From the NCBI GenBank assembly GCA_013407085.1, contig JACCGJ010015380.1, positions 22,046 to 86,045 of the forward strand: 64,000 bases of DNA. Reading direction: 5' to 3'. The stretch is from Atriophallophorus winterbourni. Its lineage: Eukaryota; Platyhelminthes; Trematoda; Plagiorchiida; Microphallidae. This document shows, in pieces, positions 1-11,858 of this stretch. Made by a program: the position numbers and the translations under genes. The notes beneath the pieces were generated by a model. That model was given only the letters and a program-made list of their open reading frames with translations. It was not told the DNA's origin and ran no database searches. The first letter of the stretch is position 1. Each line of letters begins with the position of its first letter.

Positions 1-512
1 CGTGATCAACTTTGTGAATAGTTCGATAGGCTTGGCACGGATGAGCGGTCACAAATATAAACAACAAGTTCTCCAATCCTCGCTTAAACAACAATGCCCA
101 TCAGATCTAATCGGTGTTAGCTTACACCGTATCCGATGGGAAGACCTGACATGGAGATCTGTTCGGTTGGGCGACCACAACAGATTTTGCTGGCTCCTTC
201 TGAACTGGTCGGGCAAACAAAGCTACTCAAATGTGCCAGTCTGGAGAACAGTTCATAAACGCCTAATTGCGATCGGTCAAACGGTGGACGGTAGCCCAGC
301 TCGTTAAGGCATGGGACTACAATGGTGGTTGGGGGTTCGAACCCCACCCCCGAAGCGGAGGATATGCACTGCTGCTGAGCTCAAATAAGAGCGAAACTCG
401 AGTCCAGTGCTTCCATTATGGACCGTCGTGATCAACTTTGTGGATAGTTCAATGGGCTTGGCACGGATGAGCGGTCACAAATATGAACAATATATTCTCC
501 AAACCTCGCTTA
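1..512 (+). repeat. Tandem repeat, about 426-bp unit, tRNA-derived
   Basis: The first 86 bases recur at 427-512 with roughly one mismatch in ten, so the window opens with one full unit of about 426 bp and the start of a second. The unit carries a B-box-like GGTTCGAACCC and a weaker A-box-like segment, as in tRNA-derived SINEs or tRNA-derived satellites. The 101-codon open frame over this unit is probably not a gene: it lies inside the repeat and resembles no family I know. The left end is cut by the window edge, so the array may be longer. I do not recognise the family. Confidence 0.7.
292..344 (+). promoter_or_regulatory. Candidate internal RNA polymerase III promoter (A and B boxes)
   Basis: A-box-like TAGCCCAGCTCG is at 292-303 and a perfect B-box match GGTTCGAACCC at 334-344, about 30 bases apart as in a tRNA gene. 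A T-arm can be drawn with a G-run at 331-335 facing 343-347 with one mismatch. The 7-base acceptor stem (285-291 against 348-354) does not pair, so this is a tRNA-derived promoter, not a functional tRNA gene. Confidence 0.5.
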
Positions 513-979
513 CTCAAATTTCATTGTGATGGGCATTTTGCGTTAAGGTGCCTGAATGCGTAATGCACTTAATACTTTTCCTCAATGAACTTGCCTCATG
601 AATGTAATCTATAAATATTTTGATATATTAAAGTACCCGCCATTTGCGTTTTTTCATTCGTAAAACGAAACCTTAAATGAACGCATTCCGCTATGGAAAA
701 TATTGATTACGAATTTACCACCGTTTATTGCAAGGTAGAGTTATAAAATGATCACTTTAGTGATGCAAAACAAATTCTACTTTGAGCTAGTGAAACATGT
801 TCACGCGAGCAATCCGACATCGTCAATCAGCCAGCATATGTCAAAATCATGTTTATTTTGAAATAGACTGAAATTGCGGTCGAAAATATATATCAAGATA
901 TAATTTTCGAGGATAATAATTATTCTGAGACGTATTTATACGTATTAATAATTACGAATTTGTTTCAATCACTAAACAA
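513..979. other. AT-rich spacer, no gene seen
   Basis: AT-rich sequence between the tandem repeat and the first non-LTR element. I see no coding frame, RNA gene or clear repeat. Confidence 0.5.
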
Positions 980-2924
980 ATGAGAAACGTACGACTTCTA
1001 ATAGCAGCTAGAAATAAGGTCCAAATGACTTCACATAGATGTGCAAATTTCTACTGCACTGAAATTAGTATCACTTACCAAAATGCTTCGGATACTGGAA
1101 ACGTTCACGGTATGTATGATGGGATCAAGAGAGCCATTGGTCCAGCAAAATTAAAAAGTCTCCCATTAAGTCTGTAACTGGTAACGCGATTAACAACAAT
1201 GCTCAGCAGATGGATATACAGGTAGTGCACTTCTCCACTTTGTACTCTATAGGCAGTATGTTTTTAAATCATGTACTTAAAAATGTTGAGCAGTTGCCAA
1301 TCGTTGAACACATAGATACTCTCGATCCTGTTTATGGGTTTAATATAGTAATCGACCATTTAGCGAATTTCAAGGCCCCTGGTGACGAAGGTATTCCACC
1401 AGACTTCATCAAATACCGAAGATCAGCCTCTTCGCAATTCGCTTATCCCGTGGTGACAGGAGTAGTGTGTCCTACAATAGATGCGTTACACAAGAATCAA
1501 CACGGTTTTCGAGAATGTGTTGGCAAATGGTTTTCCGAAGTCTTACACATCCGGGCACAAGTTATAGCAGGTGAAGCTTACTCCGGATTTGAAAGTGACT
1601 TCCACGGGTGAAGATCAACCGTTGACACGATCTTCTGCATGAGACAACTTCAGGAAAAATGTTGGGGACAGCGTATTCCAATATACTCAGTTTTTATTAA
1701 TTTAACGAATACGTTTTACTACGTTCGCAGACATGATCTTTTTAAAATGCTTGATCTGTTAGGCTATCCCCAAACATTGGTGAAACTCGTTTATTTCTTA
1801 AATTCTATCATGAATCTCTTAGTCCATTTTAAGGGTTTCAGTTAGGAAACCTTTGAAATTGGCCGAGGCGTCAAACAAGTATTTGTTCTGGCCCACACCT
1901 CTTTTAAAAAACACTTCGAGACGAGAACAGAAGAAATTTACCAACGCACACAAAAGCATGGCAAGCTTATCAACCTTACCTGGTTGATAGCACAAACCAT
2001 GGCACGGAATGTGCTAATCCGTGACCTGATGTTTGCCGGAAATATTGCTCATTCCATAGAACAACTCCAGTGGACTGTTTGACGTCGGCATAAAAGACCT
2101 TAGGCTAACAATCTGATTAAGCAAGACAAAAGTCTTTTGTTAAGGGCTTGTAACGACTCTAATCATCACTGTTCTAAACTGTCAGCTTGAATCAGTTCAT
2201 CATTTCACATATATTTGTTCAACCATTGCGAATAACTTCTCGTTAGACACGGAGATTGATGAACGTATTAGCCGAGCAGCTGCCATTTTTTCCCGAATGA
2301 ACTCTCGTGTTTGGTGTAACCACAAACTGACTGTAAATACAAAGATGATGAGATACAACGCGTGAGTACTAAATGTTTCACTGTACGGCTGGACCACCCA
2401 CGCAAGACACGGACGGAAACTGAAAGCTTTCCATCTACGAAGCATCCGTCGTATCTTGTACAAATCTTGGATAGAAAGAATGACTAATGCTGAAGTGATT
2501 CAAAAAGCTGCTCCATGTCTACAGGATGGAATATTGTCGTATTCCGAAAGATTTACTCTATGATGTGTTGCAAACAAGAAATCGACCATTGAGCTAAAAG
2601 CAATTGCGATACAAAGCTCTTAGCATTGACCCCGTGATCTAAGAAAAGCTCGCTTTTATTCGCTTACAATGTGAGGCTTTGTATAAAGCGTCATCTGGAA
2701 GCTACGGAGGAGCATCTCTTAACACCTGAACGCATATCACGCTGCCGGCGTGCAACTGAAGCCGATCGACGGAGTTATTTCTAACAATGCGAGCGCTGAG
2801 GGAGAGTTTGTTCCTCCCGAATCATAATTTTAAGACATTTTAAAAGCTGTGGAACATTAAAGATTCACGCGATTGTGATAACCATCCATGTTTGACATCG
2901 ACCGAAGGTGGCCAACAACAACAA
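980..2924 (+). pseudogene. Non-LTR retrotransposon family B, decayed copy 1
   Basis: A broken copy of an AP-endonuclease/reverse transcriptase element. Fragments in order are: the linker before RT (about 980-1170), the RT finger region with a KAPGDEGIPPDFIK-type motif (1370-1410), a segment with RQLQEKCWGQRIPIYSVFINL (1639-1720), RT palm remnants (1860-2090), the thumb/C-terminal region with WCNHKLTVNTKMMRYNA-like text (2310-2370), and a 3' end reading GACCGAAGG.GGCCAACAACAAC at about 2899-2921. Stops and frameshifts separate nearly every block. Two related copies at 19180-20190 and 61500-64000 share the blocks and the CAA-type 3' tail. The family is common in animals and is often annotated as an endonuclease-reverse transcriptase; I do not assign a clade. 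Confidence 0.8.
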
Positions 2925-5900
2925 ATCATTTTCTATTAACATGTTGTCATATGTACGATGCTGCTAACTTTGAGTAACGAAAGAATAATCTGAGGAAGTG
3001 AAGTTTATTAAATGCAATCCAATTATTTTTCTTGTTCACAGCTCGCATTTGGGTCAGTTTAGCGAGGGTTCCATCTTGTAAGTTTCCAAATAATATTTAA
3101 CATGGAATACATTTTTCATTACGGTTTGTAACGCCAAACACGATACTTATATACTCAATCAAAGTGTCACTCTCTGCCAGCCAATCAAGAACAAGTTGCA
3201 GTGGCTATATCCGCTGAACCAAATTTAAAGACACGATTCTTTGTTATACCACCCCAAATGATTAGCCGGAAAGCTGTAAACCAGCTGTGTATTCCAAAAG
3301 CACGGATGATAGCAACACAAAGCATTAGGATAAATTTCTGTTGATTTGTGAATGGTTGTAGCTAAATAAAACATTTTGAAATTTGTAATTAAAATGTAAT
3401 CTACAGATTGATGGTATAAGATTTTCAATTTATGTTTTTAGATGAATCACGAGGTTTTGATGAAAATTTAATAATAAAATGTCTCCGTTGTAAAAACCGC
3501 TCCTGTCCAACTTTTCAGTACACCCGGAAAATAGAAGAGAATGTATGTTCATATCGTTGTATTTTGATCTCAATCGATGCTTAGAAATGATCTGTGATGT
3601 TTCGTATTTCTACATTTATGAACCAATCTAAGCAAAGTGGAAGGATCCGTACATAAACTACATAATTATTTAGTATCTCGTTTAACAGATTTTCGAGTTT
3701 GCTTTTTCTTAAAATGTATGAAGTTGTTAAAAAAGCTAGAGGTAAATGTAAATTTCATAATATTATTTTATCTGCTCCCTCAAGACAATTTATAGGCATG
3801 CTTTAGTTTAAAACGATTATGTATAGTTTCATTTTGAAACCAGATGAAAGATTTTATTTGAAAATTTCTTGGAATGGAATTGTGTGTGTTCAAACAAAAC
3901 AAGCTGTGTCAAGTGTTTTTCAACGAGAAGCGATTGTTTCTATTATTCTGAAAACGTTAGCCACAAGCACTACTGTGCCTATCGGCCGTATTATGTTGAA
4001 CTCTCGATTCTCTTGAAACACAAGTCATTCTAGCTAGCTTAACCGAATAAAAAAATAAATTTCAATACTATTGATGTTAGTGTTCGATATATACCACTGA
4101 AAGTAATGTACGACACAGTATGGAATTATATGATTTTTATTAGTCTTGTTTATGCGGCGTCGCTGTTAACACAGACCATATTCGAAAACGAGCCTATTAC
4201 TTTCCATAGGCTAATTATATATTCAATCAAATGCGATCAACTTTCTCGTATCTTATTGCTGGAAAAATTACCCATTTTGTTCTCCTTCGTGATCAACGAT
4301 TTCGTTGCGCTTACGATTTTCGTAGTCCAGCTGAACCGCTGCTTGCATGAACAGTAATGAACTTTGTTGAAATCAACTCAAGACCGATGTTTCACGAAAT
4401 GAAACAAAACCGATGTTGCCAAACAGCGCCGCAATGATTTATCAAACAAAAATCTATCTGCTGAAGGGCACCCCATAAGTCACTTGATTCAAGAGTTTGA
4501 TGAACATTTGACGGGTAAACATTATCAAGCTGCATCACAAGTTGACTTCAAATATCTGATTTCAATTTTAATTGCGTACTACCGTTTCGATATCATCCAC
4601 TTTAAATGGAGTAGACACATTAAGCATTGCTTTAGATTTCCAAAATAAAACCATAATTGATGAATAACGTTTTTTCACAATTCCATTCACGAAGTTATGT
4701 ATCCCGTAGTGTTTTAAAACATTCATATTTAACTACAATTGTTTGAATCATTTCAATACCCGAATATTCACTTGAATCTCATTTAAATGATGAATGTAGG
4801 TCGTGCATAACTGATTGCTTGGCCAGACATTTTTTCTTTAATTATTAATTTAAAAATAATATAATTTTATAGAGAGAATACTAAATGCGAACAGGTTACA
4901 AAAAAAGTGCTAACGATTTTCCGGAATTTCAAATAGTCTTATTGATAAAAACTTTTCATGTATACCAGAATCTTAAATACATTATTCAAGATAAAATACA
5001 ATTTTTGAAAAGCGCTACCCTAAACTCTGAAACAATTGTACAGGTGATACACAAGCATAAATTGTTAACTATACTTCGACATTTTCATTATTCGTACATT
5101 CTCACATTTCATTGCGAACATATTCGAAATTACATTTACTGATACATTAATGACTCAGTCAAGAAATTCGATGGTAAGCAATAAATTTGCACAGTATGCT
5201 TTTTACATAAATTCTTCTGTTAAATCTAAATCCTACGCATACCACATAACAGGTTTCATCTAGTGGCGAAATGGTAAAAATGTTGAGCTTCTCAGCTGAG
5301 ATGGATAAAGCGTTCACGAACAACCGGTTCAATCAAATGTGCCCAAACAAATTGTAGATGTGATCGAACCGATGGTCTTGAACAAAATCCCTATTTGCAT
5401 GTAATTCCGTCACACCCATTTAAGATACGTTCCTCTACAGTTTGCGCTCGTCACCCATGACAATACAATGAGTATCCGCACGCTGCATGCGTCTTGACAT
5501 ATGTAATTTAACATGCTGCCCGTACAAGACTTATTCCACTGTTATTATAGTTTACCTTTCTGTTATTTATAATGGTAGTTCGAGTTTACACGCTTATCAA
5601 TCGCACCAACAAACCCGTTTAGGTACAATGTGTACGGTTTCTATGCAGGCATATGTCGCCCGATCTCGTTCTAGTCAAACGAAAACCTATGGAACGCTGA
5701 TAACATAGAGCTGATGATATAGCGCAGACAGTCGTTGAGTTGATCTAAACATAATTGTAAGCAAAATACAACAACTCCGTAAGGAAAGTTGAGTGGAAGA
5801 CCAACGGTCCAATGTCTAGTTTGTGTTGACCGTAATCATTGTTTGTATTTATTGGACAAAAACCAATTTTAATGCGAAAATGCAGGTTAGCCGAGAGAAT

Positions 5901-6164
5901 GTTGGTTGCCTATAATGCAAACTAAAAAAACAAATGACACGTAAATAGAGCATTGCGGAACAAATGGCAGTTCATTGTCATGGCTAAGACAACGATTTGA
6001 TGGTACCGAAAAAATTGGAGTTCATTCAAAGCGTGACACACGACACAACCTACATTTAGTGTGTTTGTGCAATCAAAAAGCATGAAAACACGATATCATT
6101 AACAATCCATGCATTTCAACGCGCAAAATATAAGTTTTCTGTGTTGATTTCTTCCGTTTGCATG
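2925..6164. other. AT-rich region without recognisable genes
   Basis: About 3.2 kb of AT-rich DNA. Short open frames occur (for example 3819-4016, 4106-4357, 4885-5142), but none resembles a known family and their composition matches the background. No RNA gene, long repeat or retroelement fragment was recognised. Confidence 0.5.
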
Positions 6165-6410
6165 ATTCGAGGTAATTCAAGGTAATTCAAGGTTTTTAAT
6201 GGGCTAAAAAGCAACAAGCTTAACAACAACCATGGGATGGTAAAAATTGAAATTTAAGTAAAAAATTTAAGAGTAAAAATAACTTCTACAGTTCAGGCGG
6301 GAATGGGGTACGACCAGCACATATTAATGGGTCCGATAATTCCTCGTATCCCTTCGCGTGAATAAATCCTGTAAGGGATGGTTCGGGGTATGATGAAACC
6401 AATCATATTT
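6165..6410 (-). mobile_element. CR1-like element, 5'-truncated 3' end
   Basis: Read on the minus strand this is the last part of the ORF2 protein (NHPLQDLFTRRDTRNYRTH) followed by the family's 3' untranslated end, in which a CATCCCATGG.TGTTGTTAAGC segment precedes the terminus. The element terminus abuts short tandem copies of GGTAATTCAA at 6171-6192, the tail-like repeats seen at other CR1 ends here. The same protein segment occurs in the CR1 copy at 51994-52190. It is a dead fragment. Confidence 0.75.
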
Positions 6411-6835
6411 AACAGCGTTGCAAATATTAAAAATTATATCTTTTTTCTCAAATTTAGAAATACTGGGATCAAAATACAAGGGAAAATATAGTGAGTTTCT
6501 TAATTGTGAATATTTGATTGACAGAATTTGTAATGTAAGCAATAATGCTAATCAATTTATTATTCGTCTTTATTGTTTATTAACAACAACTGCAAGGTTC
6601 TCACGTCTCGATGCTTTTCATTTAACCAGTTCCTGTTTCGAGAAACTACTATGTGGATTGTGAGTTGTTGTAATTAAATTCATTAACAAAGATCCTCATT
6701 GGCATCTTCGTTCATCACACAGACACACGACACACAATCAGGTTTCATACTAATGTAATGGAAAATGTTTGTGACAGATCGGGGAATCATAATCATGAAA
6801 AAATAAAGTTTGTAATGAATCTGTGAGAGTAGTTT

Positions 6836-6884
6836 ATGGGTAACGTTTCGCTTCTGACACAGAAGCTTCGTCAGACCAAGGGTG
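6836..6884 (-). ncRNA. Hammerhead ribozyme, Penelope type
   Basis: On the minus strand the core CTGACGA is at 6874-6868; position 7 of the hammerhead core is variable, so this fits the consensus. Stem II is GCTTCT (6866-6861) paired with AGAAGC (6855-6850), six perfect pairs around a five-base loop. GAAAC follows at 6849-6845 and then GTT with predicted cleavage before 6841. Only three pairs of stem I (GGT/ACC) are obvious; the outer stem has decayed. The same motif occurs at 49964-50022, 52771-52817 and, degraded, at 60400-60450. No protein-coding part of the host element remains here. Confidence 0.7.
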
Positions 6885-6905
6885 TCAGTACGAACAGGGA
6901 TCAAG

Positions 6906-7954
6906 CTTAAATTGCATTCACCTAACCAGGCGGGTTCAGCGGGATCAGGATTCGCATGTGTTAAAACGGTGGAGAAATGGTAAAGGAGCTATGAACATGT
7001 GAGCCCCGTTGGCTAGGGTTGATACGACAATTGTTTTCAATCGTATTTACCTAAAGACATGTAGATGGGGTAAAACCGCAGTCTTGAACGAAGAAACTCA
7101 CTGAATTTGCATCATTCAAATTTTAAATGTTTTTATAATGAGGACCGCTAAGTTTGTGCGGAAAATGCTTAGACAAAATTCACCATTTATGAAAAGCTTG
7201 TATACACTATTGAATAATTCGTGATTGGGGTGCGAAGTGCATTATCTGAGTGCTAATTACGAACTTTCGAATGATATGCTGAACTCCATCCCCCGGCACA
7301 TCACAAGAGCAAGAAGCAGCGAAACGATCGACGACGACAATTGCAAACTCGTAATATTTCGCGTTTTTAGGAGATTGGATTAAGACGTTTCGAGCGACAA
7401 CACAATCGGAAGAATGAGGAAATGGCCAACATGAACCGCTATCAACCAACATAAAATTAGTCAATTTCAGTCAAACAAACCATACGTCGCTAAGGATTGA
7501 GTTGTACCGGTTGGCAGGAAATCAAGTGAAAACAACAAAAAACATGTTTAAGGATCAGTGTTGTGCTTGTTTGTTTTGCATATGTAAGATACGTTTGACT
7601 TTTGTTATTTGTCTTGTGTGTAAACAACGCCTTTGATCAATGACAGTTTCTGTGTTGTTGTGGGATTCGTGGGTGAACGCGATTATCGTCGGAGAGGCTG
7701 AACTTATTTGTCAATGGAGACGCAATCGATGTTCGTGTGTGCAACGTAGACGGATGCTAACACGGTTATTGCTAAACCGATGACCTGGATGTTGCGACAA
7801 TTGACCAGACGCTATCCATCTGTCACTTCCGGCCTCGCTACCTCACTCGCTGCAATACATAATTCACTGATTACAATTATAATTATTGCTGGATATATAT
7901 GTTGATACAACATTTTAAATCTCGAAAAATCTTCTTAAGTTAAACACGTTACGC
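6906..7954. other. No gene; one weak dispersed repeat
   Basis: I see no credible gene. A block at about 7250-7320, read on the minus strand, resembles 35905-35975 on the plus strand (both contain TCAGCATATCAT followed by CGAAA and TAGCACTC), which suggests an old dispersed repeat. The minus-strand open frame at 7207-7464 overlaps this block and is not recognised. Confidence 0.4.
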
Positions 7955-8045
7955 TTGTATGCCACTGTTGAGTAAGGTTGGCACGACCAACCTGTTAAAT
8001 CACATGAGCCCCACTCATGTAAACTGGGTTTAAAATCCATGACCA
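7955..8045 (-). repeat. Family H repeat fragment without ribozyme
   Basis: The reverse complement reads AACAGGTTGG, a short loop, CCAACCTT, then CAACAGTGGCATACAAG, matching the start of the family H unit at 9241-9297 and 43560-43640. The GGTTGG/CCAACC hairpin is perfect here. The hammerhead part of the unit is absent. Confidence 0.6.
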
Positions 8046-8639
8046 TGGTAAATCATCAATTAATTAAACAACCCAAGCATATATGCTTTCTATAATATTC
8101 TCTAGCACAATCGAGGTAATTTGAGGAGGCTTCGACAATCTTAATATTCTAGGTATTTATCAGCAAATGAAAACCAAAAACATACAATCCAGTCAAAAGT
8201 TAAGTATTTGGTAAACCAGAAATTTCACACTCCAAAACATCCAGATCCACGTTCACATTTTGCCGAAAATTGAACGTGATAAGATTGTAACATCAAACTG
8301 TTAGTGTTAAGAATTTCGAAGATTAGTTCTAAAATGTAGGATCGAACTAATTTCCGATTGAACTTTCATGGCTACAAGAATCACAGATGCATTTTAGCAG
8401 CATCATGGTAAAAGTTCGGCAACAATTTTCTGAAACTTTTGCGAGTCTATCATATGTCGTAACTGAATTCATAGAAAGAATAATATCAGGTTTCTTAATT
8501 TCTGTATAATTATGCTTATAAATAATTTTCTCTTCAATTTTAGTGAGATCGATGGAACCTCGAAGTAAGAATGCTTGTTTTATCGTGTAATGTAGAATTA
8601 AAAATCCCTAAATCCCTAAAAAATACTTTATTAAACATA

Positions 8640-8815
8640 CTGTTGTGCTAACATCCCGATACTTTACACACCCTCACACCCATTGAAATGTGAGCAACAC
8701 AATACATTAGTCTTTCATATGCCAGAAATATTTGAACATCGTGGTTCTATATGAGAACCCTATATATCAGTGTCATACAAATATAACTTTGTTTACTTTC
8801 ATCAAAATTTCGTCG
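8640..8815 (+). repeat. Family H, second subfamily, partial unit
   Basis: The segment ATGTGAGCAACACAATACATTAGTCTTT at 8679-8706 and the following GAACATCGTGGTTCTATATGAG (8733 on) match 60098-60200 closely. The end (CAGTGTCATACAAATATAACTTTGTTTAC) is the start of the next unit. The ribozyme core itself is not recognisable here. It lies 200-300 bp upstream of the H dimer at 9041. Confidence 0.55.
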
Positions 8816-9107
8816 AGAATATGAAAACAAATGAACCAACGAATTGTACAAGTATTGCATGGAGGTACAACAATTTACTATTCATATTTTAAACGTACTG
8901 GTATCAACGATTAATTTCGCACGAAATATTAAACCATGCTGCACAAATTGGATTCCTGAAGGAATTTTTCTGAAAATTTTCCAATTTTCGCTTCATGTTT
9001 TCAAATGTTGTGCAAAAATCATCTGAATAATTAATCTTTCACAACAGTGGCATACGAGCTCAAATTGTTTTTTGTTCTTCAAATGTTGGAGGCGCATGCA
9101 GATCTGA

Positions 9108-9178
9108 TCCAAATGCCATTACCTAGTGAGCGTAAACAGCGCCAAACGTGTCGTAGTGTGTTCCTGCGTGATGGAATT
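9108..9178 (+). ncRNA. Hammerhead ribozyme, family H, copy 9.1 kb
   Basis: The core CTAGTGA is at 9123-9129 (consensus CTGATGA, two changes). Stem II is GCGT 9130-9133 with GCGC 9139-9142 around AAACA. CAAAC (consensus GAAAC) is at 9143-9147 and the predicted cleavage site GTC ends at 9152, followed by GTAGTG. The core changes suggest an inactive copy; its structure is read from the better copies at 9350, 17381 and 21340. Confidence 0.55.
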
Positions 9179-9349
9179 GAATGCAAATTAGCATTTTTCT
9201 CATGTTCATGGGTGTAAACGCTCTCTAAAACAGTGCAGGCTTATGTGATTGAACATACTAGTCGTAACAACCTAATCCAACAGTGGCATACAAGCGCAAC
9301 TTGTGTTCAGTTCTTCCACAGATTCAAACGCATGCGGATCTCAATGATA

Positions 9350-9412
9350 CTGTCCCTACCTGATGAGCGCAACCTGCGCCAAGCAGGTCATGGTGTGCAT
9401 TTGTGTGGGACG
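9350..9412 (+). ncRNA. Hammerhead ribozyme, family H, copy 9.36 kb
   Basis: CTGATGA at 9360-9366 is intact. Stem II is GCGC 9367-9370 with GCGC 9376-9379 around AACCT. CAAGC at 9380-9384 replaces GAAAC, a change at an invariant G. GGTC ends at 9389. Stem I has an inner part (9356-9359 with 9390-9393, one mismatch) and an outer part GTCC 9352-9355 with GGAC 9408-9411, separated by an internal loop, the layout of extended natural type I hammerheads. The fold is clear but activity is doubtful because of the CAAGC change. Confidence 0.65.
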
Positions 9413-9801
9413 GAATTGCATCCCAATAAGAATTTTATTGAATATTTTTTATTGTTTTGACATCACTCATAAAATAACCATTGAATTATTCTTAGAAGTA
9501 GTATTGTCTAAATAAGAAATAATAATATTAATGTTGATGTTCTAGTCAGATTCACGAAACTACGATCCGGTAGGCCTTACTTTAAATAATAAAATGATAT
9601 ATTTTCAAACTACTCTATTGATATATATGCATAAATATTCTGTTTTATATTAATATAATCTAATTTATCAAAATTTGATTCCATACATCCCCCAATAAGA
9701 GTTCCGAATCCAGGCTTGTTACATTGTCCTGTTAAAAAAATTGAATAGTTACAATGAACAATAAATAAAATTTTGTTGGTAACACAAGCCAAAATTCAAC
9801 T

Positions 9802-9820
9802 AAGAAGAAGAAGAAGAAGA
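9802..9820. repeat. (AAG)n microsatellite, likely retroelement tail
   Basis: Six AAG repeats next to AAAATTCAAC. Similar AAG or CTT runs sit beside a shared GAAAATTCGTGTACA-like end at 42241-42290, 59380-59430 and 61455-61490, so this is probably the tail of a minus-strand non-LTR insertion. Confidence 0.5.
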
Positions 9821-9829
9821 ATGACTACT

Positions 9830-11858
9830 GGTTTTATGATAATTGTTCAGGTCAGGTTGATAAGGGAAATTCTTTGGAATGCTTTATCGCTTAGATGCAT
9901 CTTACGACATTTTTAAGCAAAACTAATTTGTTGATCGGTTAATGTATTGACGTTTTATTATTGCATTTTTTCCGATCGTCAATAAATGTAACTAACATTA
10001 CCGTCGATTTAACATATTGCCAAGCAAAAGTCTTCACTTGTTCCTGAGTTTCTGCAATGCTCTATTGGACGTCCGGTAGTTATTATTTACCCAGTTGCTG
10101 TGACCTCCAATGCCTAAGTATAGTTAATATCTGCTGAGTGGAATGTTCGTACAATACGCAAGATTGAACACCTACATTAATCAAATTAACATCGACTGTT
10201 TATTTGATTGTTTTGCTTCAGGCGTCGCTGCGCCGTTTTTAACCCATTAAATCAAATTCCGAGTGTTCATTCCATTTGTCTTTTCTATATTTGGCTATTG
10301 ACAAAATATTCGTGCAGATGCTACAGAAATTGTGTTCGGTCTGCATTAATTTCGTATACCCCTAATTACTACGTGTGTAACAATTTGCAACACTAACACC
10401 AATGACAAGATATGATAAAGTCCAACAACTGCAAATGCTTTTTGCTTGGAATACTAATAGCGTAAGCTTATAAAATTACACATAATTCATTTATATTTAG
10501 GAAGAGCTCTATCGAGTATCATTTATTTTTGCCTAATTGGGTATATTTTTCAAACTATAAATAGATAAAGTTTTCATCAGCATTATTGTTTCCTGAATCC
10601 ATGAATTTGTGTTGATAAATAGTCCTAATAAATTGTAAATTATGTTAACTCCCTCATGGCAGAAATTACCTATGGTGAGTTCGAATCATTAAATGAAGCT
10701 TTCGAAATTGTTAAATTATTATTGTCTATTGTTTCAACAAACGTTTTCATTGATCGTGGAAAACAGCCGGTTCCGATTAGAGTCGGCTCAGAATATTTTG
10801 TGAGAGAGCGATCACGTGTTAAATTACAACATTGGGGAGTTTGTGTTGATTGATATCGAATTATATGGCATCGTTATTCTTGGATCGGCTGCTTAGCATA
10901 AAATGCAATTCCTAGTAAATACAAAGCGAAGATAATAGAGAAAGTGAACCGTAGCTGCTCAAGTACGTACGGTTCACATTCAATGAACGGTCACGGTTAT
11001 ATGTTGTTTTATTTAGGGTGACAGCCATCGTTGCTTTATTGTACAATTTTCATGAGAAATGGCTGGTGTTCTATCGAAACGTTTCTACGTAAATCTTTCG
11101 GTTCGTTTTTCTTGGTTTTAAAACTGAACATGTTATCAAAAATAAATTATTTGACGTTGATAAGTTTTGGCTACAAGACTTCTGATGAAAACGAAATTCA
11201 AAAATGATCGTAACAGGTTGTGCTGGTATGCTGCTCTTTGAAAATGTTGACACTATTAATCTTTCCATTCGCATGTGCCAACACACATGCAGAATAGTGT
11301 TAGGCCCATAATCATGAACAAAATTTATCTGTTTTCTTTTCGCACTTCGTTATTAGATGACAAGGATGTACAACGAATCATAGTTGGTAAGCAATGACAT
11401 ATTTATTAAATATATTTATTTTTTCTTAAAATTGGTGACTGTTTCACTGTCATGAATATGATTTATACTTATTGTATTGCTGATAGATGTGTAAATTGTA
11501 AACAAAAAAACGATATGGTTGGTAAATATGTTGTGCTCATCACATCCGCCACATTTACAAGCCAATAGCAATTTCTGGCTGATTGCTCTATGTAGATTTG
11601 ATATTCAAGGCAATTTAAAATGCGGAATTTGCATTGTTAAAAATATTGTTTATGATGCATTGTTTATAGCGATGTTGCTCCAAATAGATAATTATGCCAG
11701 TGTATAATTAGGTTACATGTGACTTGAAACAGTGGATACGCGTTAAAACGTTCTAGTTAAATGTCACTGTTACATAGGTTTCGCATAACGAAACAGGGTT
11801 TTCAAACATATAATCACTTCGGTAAAATAGCTCCACAAACGTAGATGGTCCGCGAGTA
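9830..11858. other. AT-rich region without recognisable genes
   Basis: No retroelement protein, RNA gene or strong repeat recognised. Small open frames at 10208-10396, 10656-10853 and 11071-11286 have no recognisable domain. Confidence 0.5.

Larger units (their letters stand above)
9041..9440 (+). repeat. Family H tandem dimer (hammerhead repeat, 236-bp unit)
   Basis: Two head-to-tail units start with CAGTGGCATAC at 9045 and 9281, a period of 236 bp; the hammerhead cores at 9123 and 9360 keep the same spacing. Each unit has, in order, the CAGTGGCATAC start, a GCATGCGGATC-like segment, the hammerhead core, and a GATGGAATTG.ATGCA stretch. The second unit ends within about 50 bp after its ribozyme. 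No open frame is carried. Size, tandem order and ribozyme match what is known of Sm-alpha repeats and animal retrozymes. Two copies more are at 60025-60350 and three at 16870-17465. Confidence 0.7.

Noticed and set aside
2..307. 101-codon open frame as a gene
   Set aside because: It lies inside a tandem repeat, overlaps the RNA polymerase III-like boxes, and resembles nothing known.
285..354. Intact tRNA gene
   Set aside because: The B box is perfect and a T-arm is possible, but the acceptor stem does not pair. It is a tRNA-derived repeat.
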